DNA of 64,000 nucleotides from the NCBI GenBank assembly GCA_030077755.1, contig JAQJZZ010000010.1, forward strand, positions 2,480,001 through 2,544,000, given 5' to 3'. The notes below the pieces were generated by a model, which saw nothing but the letters and a program-made list of their open reading frames with translations, did not search any database and was not told the DNA's origin. Positions 21,571 through 32,058 of the stretch are shown here, piece after piece. Both the position numbers and the translations under genes were made by a program. The stretch's first letter is position 1. Every line of letters begins with the position of its first letter. The stretch is from Filosporella fistucella (lineage: Eukaryota > Ascomycota > Leotiomycetes > Helotiales).

Positions 21571-23931
21571 ATGTCTTCGAACTACGCTGACAACTTGGCC
21601 CGTCTCAATGACAGCCTCGCTGCAATCCATTCCTCCCCTGAGCACACAAGTCTCAAGTCTCCAACTATCAATGGACTTGGTCTTACATTCGGCTCTTCAA
21701 ATCTTCAAAGTGTTTCATTTCAACCTGAGAACGAGGATATTGACTGTTACGAGTTCGTCACTACTCCAACCTCCATCGACTACATCGAGCAATCCGTTGA
21801 AGGTGTGGAACTTGGCTTCGACCACAGCGCTTATTCCAACTCCACTGAGTCCTTCATGGCATTCAACGATGAAGAGACTCGCATCAATGCATCTGCGCCA
21901 CCTCAATACAACGAGTATTTCTCCAACGAGCCCTATCGTACCCAAGGTGAACTTGTTGAGACTGGCACTCAAGTTCACATGGACATGGACTCGATCGATG
22001 ACGGATCCACTATGGTGAACTCCAACTACAACCATTACTACGACTCCACCTCACCTCACGTTGGTAGTCGCCCTTACACTTCACCTGCTGATCTTGGTAT
22101 TAACCTCGACCACGCCAACATTTATTCTGATACAACTGCCATCCACCTAGGTGGATCGATCAATGATTCTCCAGTCGGTCTCGCTGATTATCCTCTCCCT
22201 CCACCAATTATGAGTCCCATTACTCCTCGTATTCCAGCTACTGGGCTTGGCATTGGCATCGACTTCACACAATCCTCTGTCACTGCCTCTGAACCTGCTA
22301 TCGGCCTCGGCCTATTCGTTCCACACTCCAGAATTGGCGATGGTTGTGTCGTTGACGCAAAATCTAAACATTTTGCTGCAGCTAACGGCCTCTCTCCTTG
22401 TACTCTCTTCGCACTTCCAGCAGATCAAACCATTGATCATCCCTATGAGCGTATTGAGAGTGAGCACGGCGACTCAGATGATGGTGGCAGCTCAACTGAT
22501 ATGTCGTCTGAGTTTGGTTATGGCAATTATTCGTCAATCAGTCAAGATGGTTCATTTACTGACTCTGTCGTCGGTCTCGGACTTTCCTTCGCTTCTCAGC
22601 ACAATGACGACTACTCAGGTGATGCTGGACATGCTAACCACGTCGAAACTGAATCATGGGATGAAGCCCTAGGTGGCAACTTGGCTGAGGCCGAGTACAT
22701 CGACGTACTTCAACCTGGTCCTGCGTTGCCTGTAGATGGCATCCTCGCACCACAATATTCTTTGGAGGCTCATCAAGCTTCTTTGCCTGCTTGGCAACAA
22801 GTCCAACAGGTTCAAAGGGTTCAGTTGCCACCCGTTAGAGCTCCAGCAACAAACATTTATATCGACGGTATGGGTAATTGGGCATGTATCACCATTCTAT
22901 TCGGCTGTTCTACAATTCGACTAACTGTTTCTCAGAACGATTTTACCGCTACTCCGTTTTTCAATTCGCGAGGCAGACTCACAACCCAGGATTTGAACTT
23001 CAGACTTGACGAGGGACCAAGTGCTTCAATCCTTCCAAACCCCTACAACAACGATGACCTGGAATTTTTCCACGAGGTTGAGAAGTCACTTTTCTACGAC
23101 GGTGTCACCTTGCCAACTATCTCCACAGCCTCAGTTGACACTCCTATCACAGAGTTCCATCTATTTCCAGAACTTCCTGCTGAGTTACGTCGAATGATCT
23201 GGAAGATGGGCTACCCAGAAACTCGTGTCATAACTATCAAGCCTCGATCACGTTTGGCCACGACCATGATACCTGAGCTTAACCTCTATTTTCACGAGGT
23301 CATTCACGAGACCAATGCTGTTTACAAGATGTCTCCACTTCAAATAGTCTGCCATGAGTCTGCTGAAGTTTTCGAGGAGGAATACCCACGTTCTTTTGCA
23401 AATTCTCTTGGTGGTCGCTCTATTTGTTTCAATCCTGCGTACGATATTCTTTACTTTCCCACTGTCGACTCTCTTGGCTACTTCTATGGCGGCACTGCAC
23501 CCAACCATTCTCCTCACCGAACTGGATATCGTTTCGATATGGGTGATTTCCACAACAAGGTTCAAAACATTATGTTTGGTGACGTTGAGGAGCATCAGCT
23601 CTTCATTGGAGCTTGTCTGAATCAAATGTCTGCAGTCAGGCATGCTCTTCTCAAGACAAATCACCCTCTTCACGTCATTCGACGAATTACCAAGGTAGCA
23701 ACAGGTGAGACTCCATTGAAGGATGGTTGGGAGAACTTCCAACTTACCAAGAGCACGGAGGCTGGTAATATGCCATGGATTCATGGGGCTACAAACTTGG
23801 AGTTCTGGAATATGATGGAGAAGTTGATGGTATGTATCACCATGGAGAGGTTTGCATTTCGCTCACAAGTACAGGGTCAAGCAGCCGCTGTGAAAGCTAA
23901 CGAACCTCGATCAAGACAGTATACTTACTGA
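21571..23931 (+). CDS. Large 2EXR domain protein with long low-complexity N-terminus (array member 3)
   Basis: Single long frame, 786 aa from the ATG at 21571. Residues 1-520 are Ser/Asp/Thr/Pro-rich and predicted disordered. They contain a recurring short motif of the type (I/V/N)GLGLxF at residues about 35, 224, 244 and 334. The 2EXR domain starts near residue 528 (FHLFPELPAELRRMIWKMG), with PLQIVCHESAEVFEEEYPRS and LGGRSICFNPAYDILYFPT following. An intron-like branch and acceptor (CGACTAAC...CTCAG, ending 22935) has no in-phase donor, so read-through is kept. A 45-base in-frame GTATGT...ACAG intron at the 3' end (from about 23829) is possible and would shorten the protein by 15 residues. 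Function unknown. Confidence 0.8.
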   Translation: MSSNYADNLARLNDSLAAIHSSPEHTSLKSPTINGLGLTFGSSNLQSVSFQPENEDIDCYEFVTTPTSIDYIEQSVEGVELGFDHSAYSNSTESFMAFNDEETRINASAPPQYNEYFSNEPYRTQGELVETGTQVHMDMDSIDDGSTMVNSNYNHYYDSTSPHVGSRPYTSPADLGINLDHANIYSDTTAIHLGGSINDSPVGLADYPLPPPIMSPITPRIPATGLGIGIDFTQSSVTASEPAIGLGLFVPHSRIGDGCVVDAKSKHFAAANGLSPCTLFALPADQTIDHPYERIESEHGDSDDGGSSTDMSSEFGYGNYSSISQDGSFTDSVVGLGLSFASQHNDDYSGDAGHANHVETESWDEALGGNLAEAEYIDVLQPGPALPVDGILAPQYSLEAHQASLPAWQQVQQVQRVQLPPVRAPATNIYIDGMGNWACITILFGCSTIRLTVSQNDFTATPFFNSRGRLTTQDLNFRLDEGPSASILPNPYNNDDLEFFHEVEKSLFYDGVTLPTISTASVDTPITEFHLFPELPAELRRMIWKMGYPETRVITIKPRSRLATTMIPELNLYFHEVIHETNAVYKMSPLQIVCHESAEVFEEEYPRSFANSLGGRSICFNPAYDILYFPTVDSLGYFYGGTAPNHSPHRTGYRFDMGDFHNKVQNIMFGDVEEHQLFIGACLNQMSAVRHALLKTNHPLHVIRRITKVATGETPLKDGWENFQLTKSTEAGNMPWIHGATNLEFWNMMEKLMVCITMERFAFRSQVQGQAAAVKANEPRSRQYTY

Positions 23932-25302
23932 GGGTCGTGTCCAGGCTTAACTCAGCATTGATATGTCGTCCTCATCCTTGCATCTGCTACAGTCTCTACA
24001 GCACATCACATTCATTTGGAACTCAGCATAATGAAACGGAGCTTGGACACTCATTCGCAACATAAGAGTTGGAAAGGGAGGTCACTCATTTGGGGTTTTA
24101 TTACACGCTCGTTACTCTACCTTTCTTTTTGTTGTCAGTGTCACTCCTGTATCCAGAAAACTTAGAAAAGCACAAAAAAATGAGAAAAAAATAAAACCCC
24201 AAATCATGGCCCCAATCTTTGTGTGACTTCGACTTCAGCATTGTTGACTTGCGCATTGTTTTCTTGCGGGCTTGAAAATTTTCTTGGTGGTGTGACCTGG
24301 CATGAGGTTGACATTCAGTCACGTGAACCCCTTTCCCCTCGCTTGCTGGGTGGCATGCAGCAGATTCACTTTCATGCACTTGGCGATGACTGACCTGACA
24401 ATATGAGAGTTTGACTTGAATGTTGATTGTACAATAACCCCTAATAATTCTCTCTAAGCTATAGGTGCGTCTTCAGAGGAGTTAGAATTGTGCTCCAGCT
24501 TTCAATTTGAGCGTTGTCATGTGACGGATCTCCCCGCATGTAGCAGAATGAGCAAACTCCCGGCTCTCTTCAAAACTTGCCTCACATTTCACTGCGCACT
24601 AGCTGACTCCTAGCTAGACATAATTGCTAGTTGCTGATATGTCAAGATAAGCTTATTTGCAACAATTAATCATCATTTCTGCGATATTCACAATGTATAT
24701 TCGCGACATCTGGCCTCGAGCGTAGGGAAACTCTGCAAGATGCACAAGTATGAAACTATTGAGCTATTGTTCGAGTGAAGAAGTCTACTCTGATTGCCAA
24801 ATATCTGTTGTTCAAGTAAGCTAGAGTATTTTCCTAGAGAGTAGATGTGAACCCTTCGCTTCTTAAATTGATTTTGCAATAGAAGCCAGCGCCTCTTTCT
24901 TCTCGCTCCATATTTGGTACGACGCTAGAAGATCGCAAATTGCCTTTATCTATACCATAGCTAAGATCCGCAGCTTTGATTGATGTAGAGGTCTCTTTAA
25001 ACGCGAAATTCTATTTCTGTCGAATGCAAATTTTTCCAAAATACAAAACCCGGTCGAAACCCTCAATTCGACTCGCGGTCTTCCTTCCAACCACTCTTTG
25101 AGTAACTGACACGCATCGGCTTCACACTGTTACATCCTCAGGAAACCACCAAACTGTCTGATACTGCTGCAATACTCCCTGGCAGCACTCGGTTACAGTG
25201 AGCTCGGTGTTTCCGACTGACTCTTGACCTTGATTTCTGGTGCTAATTATCGCAGATAGACTCACTCTAGTCTTTGTGACACGATTACTTCGTGCTCGGA
25301 CC
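23932..25302. other. Intergenic, nothing recognised
   Basis: About 1.4 kb without a supported gene. A-rich run near 24170-24200. Short frames only. Confidence 0.5.
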
Positions 25303-26205
25303 ATGTCAACCTCTGGATCGATATCATCAGGTTTGGCTCTGCTTTCTGTGGAAGACCAGGCCTCGCCCGCCGAGCCCAATCTGCAAAATCCTACTACTTC
25401 GGTTTCGAGCTCTGCGACCCTCCACGAAAATGCAGACTCGACTATTCCTACATCGAGCGATGCATTCTCCGAGTTCACATGCTTTCCCAGATTACCGATT
25501 GAGTTGAGACTAGCGGTTTGGTCACTTGCGGCACTTCAGCCCCGGCTTGTGGCTTTCCACGGGGTCACTGAAGACGGACGCAGAAGCAAATTGTCCAATA
25601 AGCTGAGGGTCACATGTGTCCTGCCAGGAGTTTTACATGCAAGTACCGAGTCCCGAAAAGAGGCTATCAGGCATTTTATACCATATCTTGGAAGCTTGCT
25701 GAATGGATATCCCGTGTTATTGAACATGAATCTGGATGTTCTTCTTATCAATAGTCCTGCTGAGTGTTCTCTGCTGTTTCGCTGGCTTGATTTTAGTACC
25801 GAAGAACAAGCTTATTGGAACATCGGTCTCCAGACTTTGGGTACTCGGCCGGTGTCTCATGCTGAAATCCTCCAGTTCTCTAGGGATATTCAACATCTCG
25901 TATGCCAGGGCGACGAGCCATCAGCAAGAAACCCACACTTTTTCTACAAGTTGCCAAAACTCAAGACATGGAAGATGCGGCAACCGAATGAAACTTTATC
26001 CTCTACGTACTCATTTGAGCATAGAATTCCAATACCAACCCTCCAAGGAATAATCCAAGAATTGTTCCTCAAGCACAGAACGTCTCATTTCACTCGGGAA
26101 ATGGACACTGATAAGGCATTGGATGAACCTTCAAAGGTTGACATCAAAATCCTTACAAATACTGATATGGACCAGCTATGTAAAGGAATGTCACTCTCTC
26201 GATAA
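25303..26205 (+). CDS. 2EXR domain protein (array member 4)
   Basis: Single exon, 300 aa, from the ATG at 25303; the frame is open further upstream but without ATG. A Ser/Thr-rich leader of about 55 residues precedes FTCFPRLPIELRLAVWSLAA. The second block is LPGVLHASTESRKEAIRHFI and the third PVLLNMNLDVLLINSPAEC. The region 190-260 (ILQFSRDIQHLVCQGDE and KLPKLKTWKMRQPNE) matches the 'V++L ... L+.L' part usually found after the domain. Same strand as the neighbouring 2EXR loci. Function unknown. Confidence 0.82.
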   Translation: MSTSGSISSGLALLSVEDQASPAEPNLQNPTTSVSSSATLHENADSTIPTSSDAFSEFTCFPRLPIELRLAVWSLAALQPRLVAFHGVTEDGRRSKLSNKLRVTCVLPGVLHASTESRKEAIRHFIPYLGSLLNGYPVLLNMNLDVLLINSPAECSLLFRWLDFSTEEQAYWNIGLQTLGTRPVSHAEILQFSRDIQHLVCQGDEPSARNPHFFYKLPKLKTWKMRQPNETLSSTYSFEHRIPIPTLQGIIQELFLKHRTSHFTREMDTDKALDEPSKVDIKILTNTDMDQLCKGMSLSR

Positions 26206-27229
26206 AAGTACCGCTCCCAATCCTTTCCCTGTGGAGAAAAAAATAGTCATTCACTGACTGACCTTATTTCATAGTAGCATGATCTTCCAAGTCAAAATTC
26301 TCAGCTGGCCTCCAGCTGGGGCAGTGGGTTATGGTGATTGCAACAAATAGCGCAACGATAATTATCCATGACCACTCAAGAGGTACTGGCACATACATGG
26401 ACAGTTTGCGGACAGGAACTTCAAATTCAGAATTGCTTTTTCACTGTTTTATTGAGATTTGACGAGGGAAGCATGGATTCTCAGGCTTGCTGGGCTATGG
26501 ATTCGGGTTTGTGGGGATTTCATGTTGTTCAAGTACTGAGCCTTGAGGAAGTACAAGTACAAGCCTTCCAATATAGCATTTCTGCTTGGCGATCATAAAA
26601 CCGTCTTATGAGAAGAGGTTTTGAAGCTAATTCAAGGCGATCTTCTGCCCAATTTGCTTCTTACTGCATCTTTGCGTCTCGTACAGCAGCGTCATCTCAT
26701 ATTGGCTTGGTGGGCTTTAATTCCGGAGCAAATTTGTCCCAATACACCTAAGGATGCAACAAAAGGATAGTCCAAGTAGTCTCTTGTCTACGGGAAGCTT
26801 TTCCAAGGCTGCCTACAAACTCGCCCCCTCTTCCTTATGGAGGAACTGGTTTCTACCGCAGCGCTCTTAAATCTTGGTGACAGGTCGGTCCAGAATAAAA
26901 AGCGCTTTTCCACAGGGGTTTATTCGTCTTATTTGACTCTTTGAGTGAGTTGAGGCTCATTTGTACTTGGATAGATACTTGAACGACCAATTGTACAGAC
27001 ACTTGAACAAACAATTCCAAATTTGTAGCTCCCACAAACACTACACCCTGTTGTATTTCATCCAAAATGTTCAGTATTGAACTTCAATTTATACCAAGTT
27101 TTTATAGCGCTAGAGTGTAGTAATTTCCACGGCGAGGTTCTCCTAAACAATCACCATCCAGTCAAAACATTTCTCTCCTTCATTCCCATTTGTCATGGAA
27201 TCCTATGGCATGCGGCTCCCTAAGCTCCA
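26206..27229. other. Intergenic, possibly containing decayed 5' part of the next 2EXR relic
   Basis: No supported gene. Short frames at 26368-26598 and 26853-27065 show no family signal. The segment from about 27060 onward may be the degraded 5' half of the 2EXR relic at 27230. Confidence 0.4.
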
Positions 27230-27760
27230 TTTAATTTGTCAGGGATTATTGTTTCACTTAAGCGAGCAGCTCTATTTATCAATCCTGAAATTGATACTGT
27301 CCACTTTCACCAACATGCCTTCCAAGATATTTTGGGAGACTTGCGCTGGGTAATCTTCAGAGGTCACAAATCTGGCACAAAAAAAACAAATCCTGTCATT
27401 CCAGAGGGATGTCAGGAACATTTCTATCAACCTTGGTACAAAACCTGAACGAATTACATACGAAATTATTGTCAAACTTACCAATGTCTCCGCTCTCCGG
27501 AATCTGACACTTCCAAGTCTGCCCATCGATCATTTTATAATCCTTGAAACACTCAAAATGGGTTTCGAAGGCAAACTTTCCATTAGACTTATCTTGGAAC
27601 TCGTCAGATGAGGCCTAGCAGAACGTTGGAACAAGCAAGGGGAATCTGCAGCCAAGACACAAATTCAACTTCTCAAGGCCGAATACATGCTCCATCTAGA
27701 TACAAAATGCATACCTAAACTCCGACCTTCGGTCTGGAAAGTTGTGGATTTGTACTATTG
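27230..27760 (+). pseudogene. 2EXR relic (array member 5), frameshift and stop
   Basis: The frame from 27236 reads AALFINPEIDTVHFHQHAF, the third 2EXR block ('I.FNP.ID.LYF'), then DILGDLRWVIFRGHK. It stops at 27446-27448. The next frame continues as RITYEIIVKLTNVSALRNLT and LPSLPIDHFIILETLKMGFE, i.e. the post-domain 'L.N+..L.L' part. It reaches TGA near 27609 (after LILELVR) and then continues in frame with GLAERWNKQGESAAKTQIQL and LRPSVWKVVDLYY. The 5' half with the 'FP.LP.E+R..IW' block is not recognisable. One frameshift plus one nonsense change and a lost N-terminus make this a pseudogene. Same strand as the intact members. Confidence 0.6.
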
Positions 27761-29687
27761 ACGCTCTTCAGCACCCTCGGCTGACCAGAAAAAGTCTGAG
27801 GATTAATTACCGTTCTGAGCCTGTACCGGAAGCACGTTGAAGGATAAAGAGAAATCGGATTCATGAAGTTTGGAACAAACAAGATGTTTGGGCCTGCTTT
27901 CCAGGGAATCGATAGGAGATATATATCGAGCATATATGACTGAAACCTTTAGTGGTAGGAATCATAAAATAAGGGAGCCTGGTGCTAGTAGACGCCAAGT
28001 TGCTACAGTTCTAGAGAAAAAAGTAGTCAAGATCATTCATTGAAATATTGTGTTTGACTTAGCAACCTGCTGGGGGCGTTTATGCGTGTAGCTAGAAAAT
28101 GGACGTACTTGAATGAGTACCAAACAGAATCATAGATAAACAAAAAAGTCTTTTAGGGTATGAGAAAAACCACTGCATCACCTCCAACATTCTCTCCGTT
28201 CTCATACGAATAATTCTACCCTTCTACTCTGACTTTGATTCATTCATCTTCTCTTTTTGTATTCTTGCCCAAGCTTCGATGTCTTGAACATCAAGAACTA
28301 GCTCCTTTGTTTCCTGAACGTTGCCTTCCTGTCGCCCCTCTGCTAGCCACTGCGAGGAATGTTAGCCACTTCGACTATGAAGGAACATAACACCAACTTC
28401 AAACATTTGCCTATATCAAGGTGCACATTTGACGATAGTGGCTTAGAAGTTAGAGGGGTATAGAAATCTAGAATAAAGCCAGATTAATCAGAGATATGCT
28501 TTAGTTCTTTAAAGTAAATTGAGACCATTTTATAGGCTAGTACAATTCGAGGGTGGGCTATTCTACTCAGCTACGATTCTGGGGGTGTTTACCTTACCCA
28601 GACCAAGGTTATGCTACGATGGTGCTGATAAAAAAGACCTCTAATAGCTATAACACAGTCTGCCACCTTGACCGTCCTCAAAGTTTGGGGTTTTGGTGAT
28701 GATGAGACGAATCTTTCCCCCTTTCTGAAATTTCACGTGATCGGTCAGCCCTCACAATCAATGATTCTCTAAGGTACCGTTTTGCTATGAAATTATTCCT
28801 GTTGTTACGCAGTTACTTGCTTGCTTTCTATAGTTCTTTGATTTTCTGTAATTTCATGGTATATCGAGTAACATAATGGGAGACAAAGAGCACCGCCCTA
28901 TCATAGCTCGAAGCTCTTTTGGAAAACTTGAGGACCTATTAGGATCACCCCGGTGTGGCTGGAGAAATACAGTCAGGAATAGCTTCAAAGATTCTCGTCG
29001 CGTGTAAAGTATGGGTACCAGAATGGAATGTCTCTTAGTGGTTTGTCACGTGATTTAATTCTTGACCATGGCGTTTCCATTCTTGATTTGTAGAAACGCA
29101 GGTCATAATATCTCCTCACTGATCACAGACTTTAATAAACTCAACTGGTACTACCTACAGGATGAAGTAAACTATAAATGTCACGTAATTGCCACACTTA
29201 TCACAGTATTTTCCGGGCATACTCGCGAATCAAATGTCTCTATTCGTCAAACTTGCCCAAGTATTGGCTTTTACCATTGAACATTTATTTACTCATGTAC
29301 GGAGTGCTCATGTTCCATAAACATGTTTGAAACATGCGATGATTTCAAAGAAAATGTCTCAGCCATTGAATGCAGTAGTGGGCTGTTGAACGCGAGACAA
29401 TCGGGAAATATTATAACATCCGATTTTTGAGGGTTTGCTGTCTAGTCGTAGGATTCTCATGCTGATCATTTATGGGAGTACTTTCATTCAAAGAGCTTCA
29501 AAAGCGTGGTGGCTTGAAACTAGAGCAGTCGAAGCAATGCATGGGACCATTGCACCACCACATCGAAATTAGTTAGTCTCCATATAAAAAAGGCATTTAC
29601 CTTTTCCAAACTGTCAGTCATCAATTCAAGTTAATTTAATTTACCAAATTAAACAATATAAAACGCTCAAAGGTCTTCATCCTATCA
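27761..29687. other. AT-richer intergenic stretch
   Basis: About 1.9 kb without a gene I can support. Frames at 27715-27933 (minus) and 29062-29280 (plus) lack family or splice support. It could hide an eroded repeat. Confidence 0.45.
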
Positions 29688-30482
29688 ATGAATGCTACTA
29701 TCACTTCGTTCCTGGCACTCTTCTTCTTTCCTGCAGCCTTTGCACAGTATGCTTCGTACGACTGGTCATCCCGCGGATCATGTCCTGGACCATACAATGC
29801 CGCTGTCAAGGCATGTGATATTGTAGATGGCAGTTTCATTTTTGTCTCTGAGCAACAAAACCAGTGCGTCTGCAACCAAAATCCAACATGGGACACAAAC
29901 ATAATCGATTGCGTTATCAATTGGGTAAACCCTGCAATATCAAATGGAGGTAATGGTGGAGAGCGTACGTTGACCTTTCTATGTTGATTTAGACAACAAT
30001 GATTGAATTGAGTCTAACACGATATGTTAACAGTCAGCACGGCACTATGGTACGAAATTCGAATTCGCTGCAGCCCCAGACCATCAAGTTCTGCAAACCT
30101 TTCATCAACAGATGCAGCTTGTAGTTCAGTTTGGAAGATCATACATACATGTGGAGGCTATGGGAAGGATCTTGAGACTTGTATCTGCAAATATAAGTAC
30201 CTGTGGATTACTGAGATCGGTGCAACTGGGTCTATGACCGATTGTCCTACTGTGATTGAGCAAGCGGGAGATCTCACTATGGGGAGTGGAGTGAGAACAT
30301 GGCAGTCATTCGCATGCGGACCAGCTCCATGGATTCATAAGGGCTCTGACTCAAGCTCCACTTCTGACACTACGACATCCGCTAACCCTGGGTCATCTGC
30401 AACTGTTCCATTGAGCTGGGGATTAAGTGGAATTCTGCTACAGACTTTTCTCGTGGGAATTATGGGAATATATTGGGCATAG
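29688..30482 (+). CDS. Secreted cysteine-rich protein with GPI-type C-terminus
   Basis: Two exons, 29688-29964 and 30034-30482 (donor GTACGT, acceptor AACAG, phase 1), 241 aa. Signal peptide: MNATITSFLALFFFPAAFAQ, cleavage expected after AFA. The mature part has paired cysteine motifs: SCPGPYNAAVKACD and QCVCNQNPTW in exon 1, then DAACSSVWKIIHTCGG and LETCICKYKYLW in exon 2. This suggests two related half-domains. A Ser/Thr-rich spacer (SDSSSTSDTTTSANPGSS) precedes a hydrophobic tail (LSWGLSGILLQTFLVGIMGI), the layout of a GPI-anchored wall or membrane protein. It is not a canonical eight-cysteine CFEM domain as far as I can count. Role unknown; cell-surface or effector-like is inference. Confidence 0.75.
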
Positions 30483-30835
30483 ATGAAACCGCGCGATATG
30501 TGGCAAGCTTATCATATAGTCACAAGAGTAATGATTCACAGAATACAAATTCAGTTTATCAGTGGCAACATAAACCACCCTTGTCAGCATTCCGATTTCA
30601 ACTATATGAAAGAACTCCAAGATTGCTTTTTAGCTTTTTCACCTCTAAACGCTTTCCCCTTAGATATTTTCAAGCAATCACAGCACACCCTGAGACGACC
30701 TTGCACGAAACCCATAAGATCCTTTCAAATATTCCTCAGCCTTTATTCCAAAGCTTGCGACCAGGTGACCGAAGAGTGAAAAACTATTTGAGGAAATGCT
30801 CTGAACATAAGGCTGAGTCCATTTCTGCCACGATC

Positions 30836-31737
30836 GTCCAAACCACAAGAGATTTTGTCCTTCAAAACAAACCCTCAAAAGCGGTACCAGCTGAAGAATT
30901 TCAACTGTTTTCATTACTACCCCAGGAGATTCAGATTAAAATTTGGGATCATCCACTACTACCACAAGTCGTCATTCTCGCATGGCAGAAAAAACGACTC
31001 TTTCGCCATACTTCGGATGTGCCAGTTCATTGGAACCGTGCTCTATTTGAAACCTGGCAGACATCTCGACAACGAGTCTTGAGATTCTACTCAGAACAAT
31101 ACACCTTGTATCAGAATCCTCCAACCGAACTTGGAAATGGAACTGAGATGAAGGTAAGTCACTTTTACAACTTCCCTGACGTTGCGGAGAGAGAAACCTT
31201 GTACTGTCGAGGTCTTAGCCATTTAGCAAATGCAGGTCACCCTCTGCTCGTTCCTTCGAAAAGCCCAACTTTGGAGGCAAATACAATAAAACGCCTCGCT
31301 GTGGTGTTTCATGACCATGATCATAGTCATAAAAGACAATACTGGACTTCCTACCAGGAGAAGAATCTTACCTATACTTTAGGAGAAGTAATGATGAGGA
31401 AGATCTTCGCTACGAATCTATCACAGATGTCCTCTACAAATTTCAAGCCTTGGAGGAGCTGACTTTCGTGTATGAGAGCCGCTCAAAACTTACCAGAAAT
31501 TTCGAGGAGATACGCAAGCCCGCAAAAAGCCCACCGGTACCTCCAGCATACGAGAGAACAAATATCGTTGAAGCGCCCGATACAGGGGACGTAGCTCAAT
31601 GTCTTAAATTATACCAGGCACAGCTGAATAAAGAATTGAAAAAGCCTTTGCTGTTAAGATCGCCTTGTATAAGAGGTTGGGCAAGTGGAAAGGAACGGCA
31701 TCAGCATGGTAGAGTGATTCGAATGTCTCTTTCTTGA
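30836..31737 (+). pseudogene. 2EXR gene with frameshift and no clear start (array member 6)
   Basis: The frame containing the 2EXR start block (EEFQLFSLLPQEIQIKIWDH, about 30893) is open far upstream but has no ATG before the domain. Later come WQTSRQRVLRFYSEQYTL and YNFPDVAERETLYCRGLSHL. This frame ends at 31462. From about 31335 the neighbouring frame reads LDFLPGEESYLYFRRSNDEE and then DLRYESITDVLYKFQALEEL to the stop at 31737, clearly the natural continuation. The switch falls next to an AAAA run at about 31330. A one-base indel is the simplest explanation; a missed intron is less likely because both flanking frames read continuously. An undetected upstream exon could supply the start. 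Confidence 0.55.
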
Positions 31738-32058
31738 GCGAGCAGGAATTTGCAGCTCGATTCTCTCACTGGTCGTTTTTAGACTTAGCTACTCATACGT
31801 TATGAAATAAAATCAACCCCTGAAGACACGGTAGTAAAGGCGTTTGGAATGTGATAGTAAGCGGGGGTATTTCGTTTGGGTGGGGGCTCTCGATGCCTGT
31901 TCTTTGAATAGAAGAATGCATGGTTCATCTGACAGTTTTGCTCTCAGTGTGCTTGTTTATTCAATACATAGACTTGCCTCAGCCTTAAGGTAGTGCCTTT
32001 TAGTGGTACTAGTTCTTTTTGTTTCTGCGGCGCATATTGCTTCTTCCAAATTAATCAA
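31738..32058. terminator. Convergent 3' region
   Basis: About 320 bases between the plus 2EXR locus and the minus NACHT-WD40 gene. Both transcripts probably end here. No other element seen. Confidence 0.3.

Noticed and set aside
22868..22935. Intron in 2EXR member 3 suggested by CTAAC and CTCAG
   Set aside because: No in-phase donor exists: the candidate donors at 22868, 22874 and 22886 all shift the frame. The unspliced frame is open.
29062..29280. 72-codon plus frame in the AT-rich stretch
   Set aside because: No family similarity or splice context; a frame of this length is expected by chance.
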